The notes below the pieces were generated by a model. It searched no databases and was not told where the DNA came from. It saw only the letters and a list, made by a program, of their open reading frames with translations. 26,583 nucleotides of DNA from Negativicutes bacterium (GTDB lineage: Bacteria; Bacillota_C; Negativicutes; Acidaminococcales; Acidaminococcaceae), in assembly GCA_009930275.1 (NCBI GenBank), contig RZYP01000020.1, forward strand, positions 1 to 26,583, in the 5' to 3' direction. The first letter of the stretch is position 1, and every line of letters starts with the position of its first letter. This document shows positions 15,084 to 22,697 of this stretch, in pieces. Both the position numbers and the translations under genes were made by a program.

Positions 15084-16396
15084 AACCAAACTTAGGACTG
15101 GTGTTTTTTCCGGCTTTTGATTGGATGATAAGCCCCTCGCACCCTGAACGCCAGGAGCGCCTCCTATATACCAGGGATCAGCTTCTGGAAGAAGGATTAT
15201 TCGACCTTGCGCAAATAAGGGAATATAGGCCAAGGATGGCCGAAATCAGCGATTTGCAGAGAGTCCATATAGGCGTACCGACAATATCAAAATTAATAAC
15301 GCCGGCGCATCTTGTCTCCGCAGGTGGATGCCTGACCGCAGCCGATGCCGTTATGAGAGGCGAAGTAAAGCGCGCATTTGCTTTGGTTCGACCGCCGGGA
15401 CATCACGCCATGCGCGTTGTGCATGGCATAAGAGGTTTCTGCGTCATAAACATTGAGGCCATAATGGTGGCCTACTTGCGGGAGAAATATGGCATTAAAA
15501 AAATCGCCGTTGTTGATACAGATGTTCACCATGGTGACGGTTCTCAAGACATTTTTTATCATGACCCCGATACACTTTATATATCTTTTCATCAAGACGG
15601 ACGTACTCTGTATCCCGGAACAGGCTTTCCCAATGAGGCTGGCAGCCCTGCGGCATTAGGAACGAATATCAATTTGCCGCTATTGCCCGGTACCGGGGAC
15701 GAAGGATTACACCGATTGTTCGATGGGATAATCAGACCTATTTTGGATGATTTTCAGCCGGAAATCATTATTAATTCCGCAGGACAGGATAATCACTTCA
15801 GTGATCCATTGGCTTCGATGGCGGTTACTGCGCAGGGATACGCCAGACTGGCGGATAAATTGAAGGCGGATATAGCCGTTTTGGAAGGCGGCTATTCGGT
15901 CGAAGCAGCATTGCCCTATGTTAATACCGGCATTATTTTGGCTATGGCGGAAATGGATTACAGCAATGTGGTTGAGCCTGATCAAACGGGGCTTCATCAG
16001 CAGGAAGCAAGATGCAATGCCAGAGTGGACGAGCTGATCGGGCAAATAGGTAATTTATGGAAAAACCGCCAAAGACTAAGCAAAGAGGCTTTGGTAAAAT
16101 GCGGCGATTCCTGGAGCCGCCGTAAGAGTATTTATTATGATGAAGAAGGTATAAGCGAGAATCAAGTTGAAACAGCCCACTATTGCAATAATTGCAAAGG
16201 CTATCTTACTATTCAGACAGCCGCGGAACACACGCGGTTTGGCAATCAAAGTGCTTTTATTGCCATTTTGGATTCCGGAATATGTTCTGGCTGCAGGCAA
16301 AAGGCTTATGATTTGGCATTAAAGGAAAAAAAGGCCGGAAACTGGCAGTACATAATGATTCAGGACAAGACTAAGGGTATTATCGAAAATATTTAG
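15080..16396 (+). CDS. Histone deacetylase/AcuC-family hydrolase with C-terminal zinc-finger-like tail
   Basis: Zn-dependent amidohydrolase of the arginase/deacetylase fold, 438 aa. The active site is complete: H108-H109 (RPPGHHAM), D148, H150 and H151 (DTDVHHGDG), D237 (SAGQDNHFSDP) and Y272 (LEGGYS). Bacterial members deacetylate acetylpolyamines, lysines or small amides. Beyond the roughly 300-residue catalytic domain is an extra 130-residue part with two CxxC pairs (C369/C372 and C402/C405), a likely zinc ribbon. The TTG start at 15080 is supported by AGGAGG at 15067-15072; the frame overlaps the hyuA stop by 4 bases, suggesting translational coupling. The operon also holds spermidine-unrelated genes (rph, rdgB), so the substrate is open. 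Confidence 0.85.
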   Translation: MKPNLGLVFFPAFDWMISPSHPERQERLLYTRDQLLEEGLFDLAQIREYRPRMAEISDLQRVHIGVPTISKLITPAHLVSAGGCLTAADAVMRGEVKRAFALVRPPGHHAMRVVHGIRGFCVINIEAIMVAYLREKYGIKKIAVVDTDVHHGDGSQDIFYHDPDTLYISFHQDGRTLYPGTGFPNEAGSPAALGTNINLPLLPGTGDEGLHRLFDGIIRPILDDFQPEIIINSAGQDNHFSDPLASMAVTAQGYARLADKLKADIAVLEGGYSVEAALPYVNTGIILAMAEMDYSNVVEPDQTGLHQQEARCNARVDELIGQIGNLWKNRQRLSKEALVKCGDSWSRRKSIYYDEEGISENQVETAHYCNNCKGYLTIQTAAEHTRFGNQSAFIAILDSGICSGCRQKAYDLALKEKKAGNWQYIMIQDKTKGIIENI

Positions 16397-16405
16397 GGGG
16401 AAGAA

Positions 16406-17140
16406 ATGAAAAGATTAGATGGAAGAAAAAATAATCAATTGCGTCCCATGAAGATGACGAAGGATTTTGTTATTTATCCGGAAGGCTCTGTATTTATTGA
16501 AATGGGTAATACCCGAGTTCTATGCAATGCCTCTGTAGAAGAAAAAGTACCAAGATTTTTAGCGGGTACAGGAAAAGGCTGGGTGACGGCGGAGTACTCT
16601 CTGTTGCCACGTTCAACGCAACAAAGAAACTCGCGCGAAGCGGCTAAGGGAAAACAAAGCGGCCGAACACAGGAAATACAGCGCCTGATCGGCAGATCCT
16701 TACGTAGTGTTGTTGATTTATCTCTGTTAGGAGAAAAATCAATCACTATCGACTGTGATGTTTTGCAGGCTGACGGCGGAACAAGGACGGCCTCGATTAC
16801 AGGGGCTTTTGTCGCTTTGGTGATTGCACTGGACAAAGTTTGCCCCAAAGACGCGCCGTTTCCAATCAAAGACTATCTGTCTGCGATAAGTGTCGGCATA
16901 GTTGGTGGCGAAGAAATTCTTGACTTATGCTATGAAGAGGACAGCAGCGCAGAGGTTGACATGAACATAGTAATGACAGGAAGCGGCGACTTTGTCGAAT
17001 TGCAAGGAACAGGTGAGGAATATACTTTCAACAAAAAACAACTGGAAAAAATGTTGGAACTTGGTGAAAAAGGATGTAAAAAATTAGTAGCAGACCAGAA
17101 AGAGATTTTGGGAAAACTTGCGGATCGGGTAGGTAAATAG
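16406..17140 (+). CDS. rph: Ribonuclease PH
   Basis: Phosphorolytic 3'-5' exoribonuclease that trims tRNA 3' ends. It begins with the family's [12 protein letters not shown], then has the RNA- and phosphate-binding region from [13 protein letters not shown] to [17 protein letters not shown], and the core signature [19 protein letters not shown]. At 244 aa it is full length. AGGGGGAAG precedes the ATG, 9 bases after the deacetylase-family gene. It is followed after 1 base by rdgB, a common pairing in Bacillota. Its active-site residues all appear intact. Confidence 0.97.
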   Translation: MKRLDGRKNNQLRPMKMTKDFVIYPEGSVFIEMGNTRVLCNASVEEKVPRFLAGTGKGWVTAEYSLLPRSTQQRNSREAAKGKQSGRTQEIQRLIGRSLRSVVDLSLLGEKSITIDCDVLQADGGTRTASITGAFVALVIALDKVCPKDAPFPIKDYLSAISVGIVGGEEILDLCYEEDSSAEVDMNIVMTGSGDFVELQGTGEEYTFNKKQLEKMLELGEKGCKKLVADQKEILGKLADRVGK

Positions 17141-17141
17141 G

Positions 17142-17732
17142 ATGCAGGAATTGGTAATAGCAACGACTAACGAAGGAAAACTCGAAGAATTCAAAGAATT
17201 GATGAAGGAAATGGAGGTCGAACTAAAATCATTGAAGGAATGGCCAGATACACCGGCACCGGAAGAAAGCGGAAAAACATTTGCCGCTAATGCCAGACAA
17301 AAAGCAATTTATTACGCGAAAGCAACCGGTAAGATTTGTATAGCCGATGACTCGGGACTCGAAGTACAGACGCTGAAGGGAGAACCGGGTGTCCGTTCCG
17401 CACGTTATGCCGGGGAGGAGGCTGATGCTGAAGCAAACAACAAACTTCTGCTGCAAACGATGAAATTCCATATGAAGCGTACCTGTCGCTTCCGCTGCGC
17501 GCTGGCAGTAGCGAATCCAGCAGGGAAAATTTTAGCGGAAACAGAGGGCGTTTGTGAAGGAATGCTCCTTCATGACAAGTTGGGCAATGAAGGCTTCGGC
17601 TATGATCCTCTGTTTTGGTCTACCGAGCTTCACAAAGGGTTAGGCGAGGCAACGATGGAGGAAAAGAACCAAGTAAGCCACCGAGCTAAAGCTATCAAAA
17701 AATTATGCGCAATGTGGGAGAAAATAAAGTGA
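17142..17732 (+). CDS. rdgB: XTP/dITP pyrophosphatase (non-canonical purine NTPase)
   Basis: RdgB/HAM1-family enzyme that hydrolyses dITP, XTP and similar nucleotides to monophosphates, cleaning the nucleotide pool. Motifs in order are IATTNEGKLEEF, GKTFAANARQKA, IADDSGLEV, GEPGVRSARYAG, FGYDPLFW and SHRAKA, all standard. Length 196 aa is normal. The ATG lies 2 bases after the rph stop, with GGGTAGG upstream. The last codons overlap the start of the phosphoesterase gene. Confidence 0.96.
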   Translation: MQELVIATTNEGKLEEFKELMKEMEVELKSLKEWPDTPAPEESGKTFAANARQKAIYYAKATGKICIADDSGLEVQTLKGEPGVRSARYAGEEADAEANNKLLLQTMKFHMKRTCRFRCALAVANPAGKILAETEGVCEGMLLHDKLGNEGFGYDPLFWSTELHKGLGEATMEEKNQVSHRAKAIKKLCAMWEKIK

Positions 17733-18238
17733 GAATCGGAATTGTAGGCGATACGCACGGCAGCAAGAAAGCAATGCGCCTTGTGCTGAGTGTGACGCCG
17801 CCGGTTGATTATTGGTTCCATACGGGAGATTACAGTCAAGATGGCCAGTTTTTGGCATATGAAACCAAGTTGCCGTTATTAGCTGTTGCCGGTAATACCG
17901 ACCCGGCTGAGGGCAAGGCAAACCTGGACGAGCTCGTTACGCTTGCCGATAAGCGAATCTGGCTCACTCATGGGCATCATTACATGCATGGCTACAAAAT
18001 TGACGAGATTGCCTGGTGGGCAAAAAAACTAGATGTTGATATAGCGGTTTTTGGCCATACTCATATCCCTATGGTCAAGTGGTACGGTGAAATACTGCTC
18101 ATTAATCCTGGAAGCCCCCTTTCACCAAGAGATGAGCAGGGTCCAACTTTTGCTGTTCTCACTATTAATGAGGGAGAAAAGCCTCAAGCAGAAATTATTC
18201 AAATTAAAAATATAAACTTGCAAAAATATAATGAATAA
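17729..18238 (+). CDS. YfcE/MJ0936-type metallophosphoesterase
   Basis: Calcineurin-like phosphodiesterase, 169 aa. The dinuclear metal site is visible: D8 and H10 (GDTHG), D34 (HTGDYS), N56 (AGNTD), H81 (THGHH) and H110/H112 (GHTH). Family members cleave model phosphodiesters; the natural substrate is not established. The GTG at 17729 is chosen because it begins at the conserved RIGIVGDTHG block and overlaps the rdgB stop (GTGA), with GGGAG about 10 bases upstream. The rph-rdgB-yfcE order is frequent in Bacillota. Confidence 0.9.
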   Translation: MRIGIVGDTHGSKKAMRLVLSVTPPVDYWFHTGDYSQDGQFLAYETKLPLLAVAGNTDPAEGKANLDELVTLADKRIWLTHGHHYMHGYKIDEIAWWAKKLDVDIAVFGHTHIPMVKWYGEILLINPGSPLSPRDEQGPTFAVLTINEGEKPQAEIIQIKNINLQKYNE

Positions 18239-18285
18239 TATAAACTAATAGTGTACGCTAATTCTAAATAAATGGGGGAATTAAA

Positions 18286-19512
18286 ATGACAATTAACGAA
18301 GAAGCTCTAAAAGTTAGACTACAATACAATGGTATATTGACTACTGCTAGTAAAGTACCTCTTAAAGATCGTCATGATTTGTCCGTTTTGTACACTCCGG
18401 GTGTAGCTGAACCGTGTAAAGTCATTAAAGAAGATAAAGATCTTTCATTTGAGTATACCTGCCGCGGCAATATGGTGGCAATTATCAGCGATGGTACCCG
18501 TGTACTGGGCCTTGGCGATATTGGTCCGGAAGCAGCAATTCCTGTTATGGAAGGAAAAGCCGTTCTCTTCAAAACTTTTGGGGATGTTGACGCTATTCCT
18601 ATTTGCCTTGATACAAAAGACCCAGACAAATTCATTGAAACCGTAAGGCTTTTACAGCCTTCTTTCGCAGGCATCAACCTGGAAGACATCTCTTCCCCAA
18701 AATGTTACGATATTGAGTGCAAGCTGAAAGAAATTTGTGATATCCCTGTTTTCCATGATGACCAACACGGTACTGCGATTGCCTTGTGCTCTGCAGTAAT
18801 TGGTGCATTGCGTTTTGTTAAGAAAGACCTCAAAACAGTTAAAATCGTGGTTAATGGCTGTGGCGCTGCAGGCTCCGCTATTGGCCGTCTCCTGGTAAAT
18901 ATGGGGGCAGAAAATGTTATCATGGTTGACCGCTTTGGCGCTTTATACGACGGAATTGACGCAAATCTCGACCGTATCCAAGCGTATTTGCAAACAGTAA
19001 CCAATAAAAATAAAGAAAAAGGCAATTTGGCTGATGTTGCTAAAGGCGCTGACGTGCTTGTCGGTGTTTCTGCACCGGGCGTATTCACCAAAGAAATTAT
19101 TGCCAGCATGAATAAAGATGCTATTGTTTTCGGTATGGCCAACCCTGTACCTGAAACTACCTATGAAGAAGCTATTGCAGCAGGTGCCAGAGTTGCTGGT
19201 ACCGGACGCAGCGACGCTCCTAATCAGGTTAACAACGTAACGGTATTCCCGGGAGTATTCCGCGGCGCTATGGATGTACGTGCAAGAGCGATTACGGAAG
19301 AAATGAAGATTGCTGCCGCTAACGCGATTGCCAACTTGATTGACGAGAAAGATCTGCGTGCTGATTATGTTGTACCTGATGCTTTCGATCCGCGCGTTGC
19401 ACCGGCCGTTGCTGCTGCAGTTGCCAAGGTCGCTATAGAAACAGGCGTTGCTCGTATTAATGTAGACCCTGAGGTTGTTAGAGCCAACACGATGAAACGT
19501 GTAGGTAGATAA
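18286..19512 (+). CDS. Malic enzyme (malate dehydrogenase, oxaloacetate-decarboxylating)
   Basis: Oxidatively decarboxylates malate to pyruvate and CO2 with NAD or NADP. Landmarks are LYTPGVAEPC with the catalytic tyrosine, GKAVLFKTFGDVDAIPI with the catalytic lysine, NLEDISSPKC and VFHDDQHGTAI for metal and malate binding, and the Rossmann loop NGCGAAGSAIG. At 408 aa it is the short prokaryotic type with no phosphotransacetylase domain. GGGGGAA precedes the ATG. It lies 16 bases upstream of the fumarase subunits, so malate can pass between fumarate and pyruvate in one operon. Cofactor preference cannot be told with confidence. Confidence 0.94.
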   Translation: MTINEEALKVRLQYNGILTTASKVPLKDRHDLSVLYTPGVAEPCKVIKEDKDLSFEYTCRGNMVAIISDGTRVLGLGDIGPEAAIPVMEGKAVLFKTFGDVDAIPICLDTKDPDKFIETVRLLQPSFAGINLEDISSPKCYDIECKLKEICDIPVFHDDQHGTAIALCSAVIGALRFVKKDLKTVKIVVNGCGAAGSAIGRLLVNMGAENVIMVDRFGALYDGIDANLDRIQAYLQTVTNKNKEKGNLADVAKGADVLVGVSAPGVFTKEIIASMNKDAIVFGMANPVPETTYEEAIAAGARVAGTGRSDAPNQVNNVTVFPGVFRGAMDVRARAITEEMKIAAANAIANLIDEKDLRADYVVPDAFDPRVAPAVAAAVAKVAIETGVARINVDPEVVRANTMKRVGR

Positions 19513-19528
19513 TTGTCGGAGGTGCTGT

Positions 19529-20374
19529 ATGCGTAATATTGATGTTAAAGTTGTGACTGAAGCAGTTAGTAAATTATGTAAGGATTCTTGTTATTATTTG
19601 CCGGATGAAATGATGGCGGTCTTGGAAAAATCTGTTGAAACAGAAGAATCGCCTCTCGGCAAGGAAATCCTGGAAATAATTGTTGAAAACGCAAAACTCG
19701 CAAAAGAAACTGACTGTCCCATCTGCCAGGATACCGGTCTAACGGTTGTTTTTGCTGAAATAGGGCAGGACGTGCATTTTGAAGGCGGAGATCTTTATTC
19801 CGCAATTAATGCCGGTGTTGCCGACGGCTATGTTAATGGCTACTTGAGAAAGTCATCCGTTGATGATCCTTTGTTTGAAAGAAAAAATACGCAGGATAAT
19901 ACGCCTGCCATTATCCATACGACGATAGTCGAGGGAGACAAGGTCAAACTTACTGTTTCTCCTAAAGGCTGCGGCAGCGAAAATATGGGTGCTTTAAAGA
20001 TGTTAAAACCTGCTGATGGCGTAGAAGGCGTCATTAAGTTTGTTGTGGATACGGTACGCAGTGCCGGACCAAATCCCTGCCCTCCTGTTACTGTTGGTAT
20101 AGGCATCGGCGGTAATATGGAAAAAGCAACTTTGCTGGCAAAGCATTCTTTGATACGCACTGTTGGTGAACATAACCCGAACCCGAAATACGCAGAGCTT
20201 GAAAAAGAAATCCTGCGTCGTGTGAACATGACAGGGGTCGGACCTTCAGGTCTTGGAGGCTCTACGACAGCTGTTGCGGTTAATATTGAGTATGCGCCGA
20301 CACACATTGGAGCACTGCCCGTTGCAGTTAACCTTAACTGTCATGCCGCGCGCTGCGCCCAAGTAGTCTTATAA
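19529..20374 (+). CDS. fumA: Class I fumarate hydratase, alpha (N-terminal) subunit
   Basis: Fe-S-dependent subunit that interconverts malate and fumarate with the beta subunit next door. The three expected [4Fe-4S] ligands are visible: C66 (CPICQDTG), C184 (GPNPCPPVTVG) and C271 (NLNCHAARC). The SPKGCGSENMG block is the substrate-loop motif, with cysteine where glycine or alanine is common. Length is 281 aa, typical for the split form also found in tartrate dehydratase. Tartrate dehydratase cannot be ruled out, but the malic enzyme upstream favours fumarase. GGAGGTG precedes the ATG. Confidence 0.93.
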   Translation: MRNIDVKVVTEAVSKLCKDSCYYLPDEMMAVLEKSVETEESPLGKEILEIIVENAKLAKETDCPICQDTGLTVVFAEIGQDVHFEGGDLYSAINAGVADGYVNGYLRKSSVDDPLFERKNTQDNTPAIIHTTIVEGDKVKLTVSPKGCGSENMGALKMLKPADGVEGVIKFVVDTVRSAGPNPCPPVTVGIGIGGNMEKATLLAKHSLIRTVGEHNPNPKYAELEKEILRRVNMTGVGPSGLGGSTTAVAVNIEYAPTHIGALPVAVNLNCHAARCAQVVL

Positions 20375-20386
20375 GGGGGAGTAGAA

Positions 20387-20950
20387 ATGTCAGAACAAAC
20401 GATTAAATATATAACTACGCCGCTTACTGATGAAACAATAAGATCCTTGAAGGCAGGCGACAGTGTGCGTATAACGGGTCCTATCTACACGGCACGTGAT
20501 GCTGCTCATAAAAGGATGACTGAGGCTTTAGCACGCGGAGAAAAACTTCCAATAGACATTAAAGGCAATGTAATCTATTATGTCGGCCCATCGCCGGAGA
20601 AACCAGGGCAGGTTGTCGGTTCTGCCGGACCTACGACGAGCGGACGCATGGATCAATATACGCCAACTCTTCTCGAACAAGGTATGAAGGGTATGATTGG
20701 TAAAGGCTCACGTTCGCAGGCAGTAATTGATTCTATCGTTAAAAATTGCGCGGTTTACTTTGTTGCAATTGGCGGAGCTGCCGCAGTTATCTCTAAGTCA
20801 ATCAAGGCTCAGGAATTATTGGCCTATGGGGATCTTGGCCCGGAAGCAATCAGGCGTTATGACGTGGTTGATTTCCCGGCAATCGTATGTATTGACTGTG
20901 AAGGTAATGATTTCTACAAGGTCGGTTTAAAAAAATACAGCAAGGAATAG
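20387..20950 (+). CDS. fumB: Class I fumarate hydratase, beta (C-terminal) subunit
   Basis: Partner of the alpha subunit, 187 aa. Conserved blocks include LKAGDSVRITGPIYTARDAAHKR, YYVGPSPEKPGQVVGSAGPTTSGRMD, MIGKGSRS and ELLAYGDLGPEAI, as in the C-terminal domain of FumA/FumB and TtdB. It starts 12 bases after the alpha subunit with AAGGGGGAG upstream. The symbol means the beta subunit, not the E. coli FumB isozyme. No clear terminator follows; the tRNA-Pro promoter begins 8 bases later. Confidence 0.93.
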   Translation: MSEQTIKYITTPLTDETIRSLKAGDSVRITGPIYTARDAAHKRMTEALARGEKLPIDIKGNVIYYVGPSPEKPGQVVGSAGPTTSGRMDQYTPTLLEQGMKGMIGKGSRSQAVIDSIVKNCAVYFVAIGGAAAVISKSIKAQELLAYGDLGPEAIRRYDVVDFPAIVCIDCEGNDFYKVGLKKYSKE

Positions 20951-20957
20951 AAAAACA

Positions 20958-20986
20958 TTGACCTGACCAATTTTATTCGGTATAAT
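20958..20986 (+). promoter_or_regulatory. Promoter for tRNA-Pro
   Basis: TTGACC (20958-20963), 17-bp spacer, TATAAT (20981-20986), 14 bases before the tRNA. Confidence 0.8.
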
Positions 20987-20999
20987 AAACTTCGTGATT

Positions 21000-21076
21000 C
21001 GGGGCGTGGCTCAGTTTGGTAGAGCACCTCGCTTGGGACGAGGGGGTCGCAGGTTCAAATCCTGCCGCTCCGACCA
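21000..21076 (+). tRNA. tRNA-Pro (anticodon TGG)
   Basis: The acceptor CGGGGCG/CGCTCCG (one G-T pair), D arm GCTC/GAGC, anticodon stem CCTCG/CGAGG with loop CTTGGGA (anticodon TGG), and T arm GCAGG-TTCAAAT-CCTGC all fold. Discriminator A and an encoded CCA follow. Confidence 0.97.
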
Positions 21077-21097
21077 TTTTATTGATGAATCACTTTT

Positions 21098-21127
21098 TGG
21101 GCATCCGTTATGGATGCCCATTTTTTT
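21098..21127 (+). terminator. Terminator after tRNA-Pro
   Basis: 9-bp stem TGGGCATCC (21098-21106) / GGATGCCCA (21112-21120), followed by seven T residues. Confidence 0.92.
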
Positions 21128-21137
21128 ATGAAATTTC

Positions 21138-21166
21138 TTGACATTCCTAGTTGGCTGGTGTAGTAT
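21138..21166 (+). promoter_or_regulatory. Promoter for the SAM riboswitch-metQ transcript
   Basis: TTGACA (21138-21143), 17-bp spacer, TAGTAT (21161-21166), about 14 bases before the likely start of transcription and 20 before the aptamer. Confidence 0.78.
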
Positions 21167-21186
21167 ATCAAGTAACTTAATAATTA

Positions 21187-21290
21187 CTCTTATCAAGAGC
21201 GGTCGAGGGACAGGCCCGATGACACCCGGCAACCAAGCGTTTACGTGATTGGTGCTAAATCCTGCAAGATAGAATCTTGGGAGATGAGAG
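21187..21290 (+). promoter_or_regulatory. SAM-I riboswitch (S-box) upstream of metQ
   Basis: The S-box core is easy to read: CTTATCAAGAGCGGTCGAGG, then GGACAGGCCCGATGA, CCCGGCAACC, GGTGCTAAATCCTGC and the closing GATGAGAG. Helix P1 is CTCTTATC (21187-21194) with GATGAGAG (21283-21290), 8 bp with one G-T pair. Downstream, GAGGAAAG (21288-21295) can instead pair with CTTTCCTC (21310-21317), which would block the terminator at 21308-21332. This is the standard OFF-switch: SAM stabilises P1, frees the terminator arm and stops transcription. Confidence 0.96.
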
Positions 21291-21307
21291 GAAAGCGGTT
21301 TTATACT

Positions 21308-21332
21308 CTCTTTCCTCGGAAAGAGTTTTTTT
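21308..21332 (+). terminator. SAM-controlled terminator before metQ
   Basis: CTCTTTCC (21308-21315) / GGAAAGAG (21318-21325), then seven T residues. The 5' arm is shared with the antiterminator of the S-box. Confidence 0.9.
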
Positions 21333-21375
21333 ATTTTGAGAGGTTATTAAGAAAAATGAAATGGGAGAGATGAAC

Positions 21376-22197
21376 ATGAAAAAATTATTGGCAGTTGCAC
21401 TTGCTCTTGTGAGCTTGCTCGCAGTCGTTACCGGTTGCGGCGGCGACAAAAAGGAAGCAGAAAAGGGTGCTGCAAAAAAAGTTGTTTTGAAGGTTGGGGC
21501 AACACCTGTTCCTCATGCTGAACTGTTGAATCTGGTAAAACCTATTTTGGCTAAAGACGGTATTGACCTGCAAATTATAGAATTCAGTGATTATGTTAAA
21601 CCAAACTTATCGTTGAATGATAAAGAGCTAGATGCTAACTTCTTCCAACACACTCCTTACCTGGAAAAATTTGCTTCTGAACGAAAACTGGCCCTTACAA
21701 CTTTGACAAAGGTTCACATTGAGCCAATGGGTATTTACTCCAGGACTATAAAGAGTCTGGATGCTTTGCCGACAGGCGCAAAAATTGCCATTCCGAATGA
21801 CCCCACCAACGGTGGCCGCGCTTTAGCACTTTTACAAAGCGCTAAACTTATAAAAATGAAAGATGGTGTAGGTATTAATGGTACACCGAGTGATATAGTA
21901 GATAACCCGAAAGGTTTCTCGGTTATAGAAGTTGAAGCAGCCTTGCTGCCACGTTCTCTTGATGATGTAGCTATCTCCGTTATCAACTCTAACTTTGCCA
22001 TGGAAGCAAAATTGAATCCTGTCAAAGATTCTCTTTTCACCGAACCCAAAGAATCGCCTTATGCCAACATAGTTGCTATTCGTAAAGGCGATGAGAATCG
22101 TCCGGAACTTCAAAAGTTAGCTAAAGCTTTGACCAGTCCGGAAGTTAAGAAATTTATCGAAGACAAATACAAAGGAGCTGTTGTTCCCGCGTTTTAA
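21376..22197 (+). CDS. metQ: Methionine ABC transporter substrate-binding lipoprotein
   Basis: Captures methionine at the cell surface for a MetNI permease. The first 20 residues are a lipoprotein signal peptide (MKKLLAVALALVSLLAV) ending in the lipobox VVTGC, lipidated at C21. The mature part is a NlpA/MetQ-type binding protein: VGATPVPHAELLNLVKPIL, DANFFQHTPYLEKF and AIPNDPTNGGRALALLQ are family blocks. Length is 273 aa. The ATG at 21376 has GGGAGAG upstream; an ATG at 21361 would add five residues before the signal peptide and overlap the ribosome site. The SAM-I riboswitch upstream confirms a methionine role. metN and metI are not next to it, so the permease must be encoded elsewhere. Confidence 0.95.
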   Translation: MKKLLAVALALVSLLAVVTGCGGDKKEAEKGAAKKVVLKVGATPVPHAELLNLVKPILAKDGIDLQIIEFSDYVKPNLSLNDKELDANFFQHTPYLEKFASERKLALTTLTKVHIEPMGIYSRTIKSLDALPTGAKIAIPNDPTNGGRALALLQSAKLIKMKDGVGINGTPSDIVDNPKGFSVIEVEAALLPRSLDDVAISVINSNFAMEAKLNPVKDSLFTEPKESPYANIVAIRKGDENRPELQKLAKALTSPEVKKFIEDKYKGAVVPAF

Positions 22198-22220
22198 GTT
22201 TTCACAGCAGTAAAAAAAGT

Positions 22221-22260
22221 CCCCCTCAGTGTTTCGCTTAGTGCGAGAAAAATGAGGGGG
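22221..22260 (+). terminator. Terminator after metQ
   Basis: CCCCCTCA (22221-22228) / TGAGGGGG (22253-22260) with inner TCGC/GCGA pairing, followed by ATTGTTT. The stem is strong and the U-tract is short and interrupted. Confidence 0.75.
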
Positions 22261-22289
22261 ATTGTTTATGTTATAAAAAGTGTAAAATA

Positions 22290-22318
22290 TTGACAAAATT
22301 ATGTGTCTATGATACGCT
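22290..22318 (+). promoter_or_regulatory. Likely promoter for the structured RNA upstream of speD
   Basis: TTGACA (22290-22295), 17-bp spacer, TACGCT (22313-22318), preceded by TGA, which can act as an extended -10. The -10 is poor, the -35 perfect. Expected start near 22325, just before the RNA's closing stem. Confidence 0.55.
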
Positions 22319-22330
22319 TTTACTAGTGAC

Positions 22331-22569
22331 AAGGATTAGATTATTAGATTCAAAGTGACCTTCCCAATAATGGGAACTACGGCCATACGGACAGCCGGGT
22401 CAATTGCCGATTGGCAACTAAGGTTGCCTTATTGATTGAGTTAAAAGCTCAAATTTTATAAGTTGGTTACTTCATAACCGTGTGTGTTAAACTGCACAAT
22501 ACTTGTGAAACGGTCAATAAGAGTAGTGAAAGTAAATTTTTGCTCAATCGACTCTAATATCTAAAATTG
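22331..22569 (+). ncRNA. Structured non-coding RNA or leader upstream of speD, family not identified
   Basis: This roughly 240-base gap has no good ORF but folds extensively. A closing stem joins 22336-22348 to 22553-22564 (12 bp, one bulge). Inside, TGACC/GGTCA (22356-22360 with 22398-22402) encloses two hairpins: TTCCC/GGGAA (22361-22365, 22372-22376) and CGGC/GCCG (22380-22383, 22394-22397). Then come TTGCC/GGCAA (22404-22417), TAAGG/CCTTA (22419-22431) and GGTTA/TAACC (22465-22479). The long-range pair GATTGAG/CTCAATC (22434-22440 with 22543-22549) competes with a local TTGAG/CTCAA hairpin. It lacks the T-box, S-box, SRP and RNase P signatures. A named class such as the raiA motif is possible, but I could not confirm it. 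It may be independent or part of the speD leader. Confidence 0.7.
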
Positions 22570-22631
22570 TGAATAAATAAAATGAATGCAAATTCAATAA
22601 TAAATAATACAATTAATTAGAAATGACTAAG

Positions 22632-22675
22632 CTCAGGTAGTGTTGTGGTTAAATACAATATACCTGAGTATTTTT
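22632..22675 (+). terminator. Terminator just upstream of speD
   Basis: Stem CTCAGGTA (22632-22639) / TACCTGAG (22661-22668), extended inside by TGTTGT/ACAATA, then TATTTTT. It ends about 10 bases before the speD ribosome site. It may end the structured RNA or attenuate speD; no clear promoter lies between it and speD. Confidence 0.85.
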
Positions 22676-22697
22676 GTGTTTTTTTAAGGAGGTAAAA

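Noticed and set aside
22331..22569. T-box or S-box leader for speD
   Set aside because: No T-box GGTGGNACCGCG-like element and no S-box core is present here; the S-box of this region is at 21187-21290.
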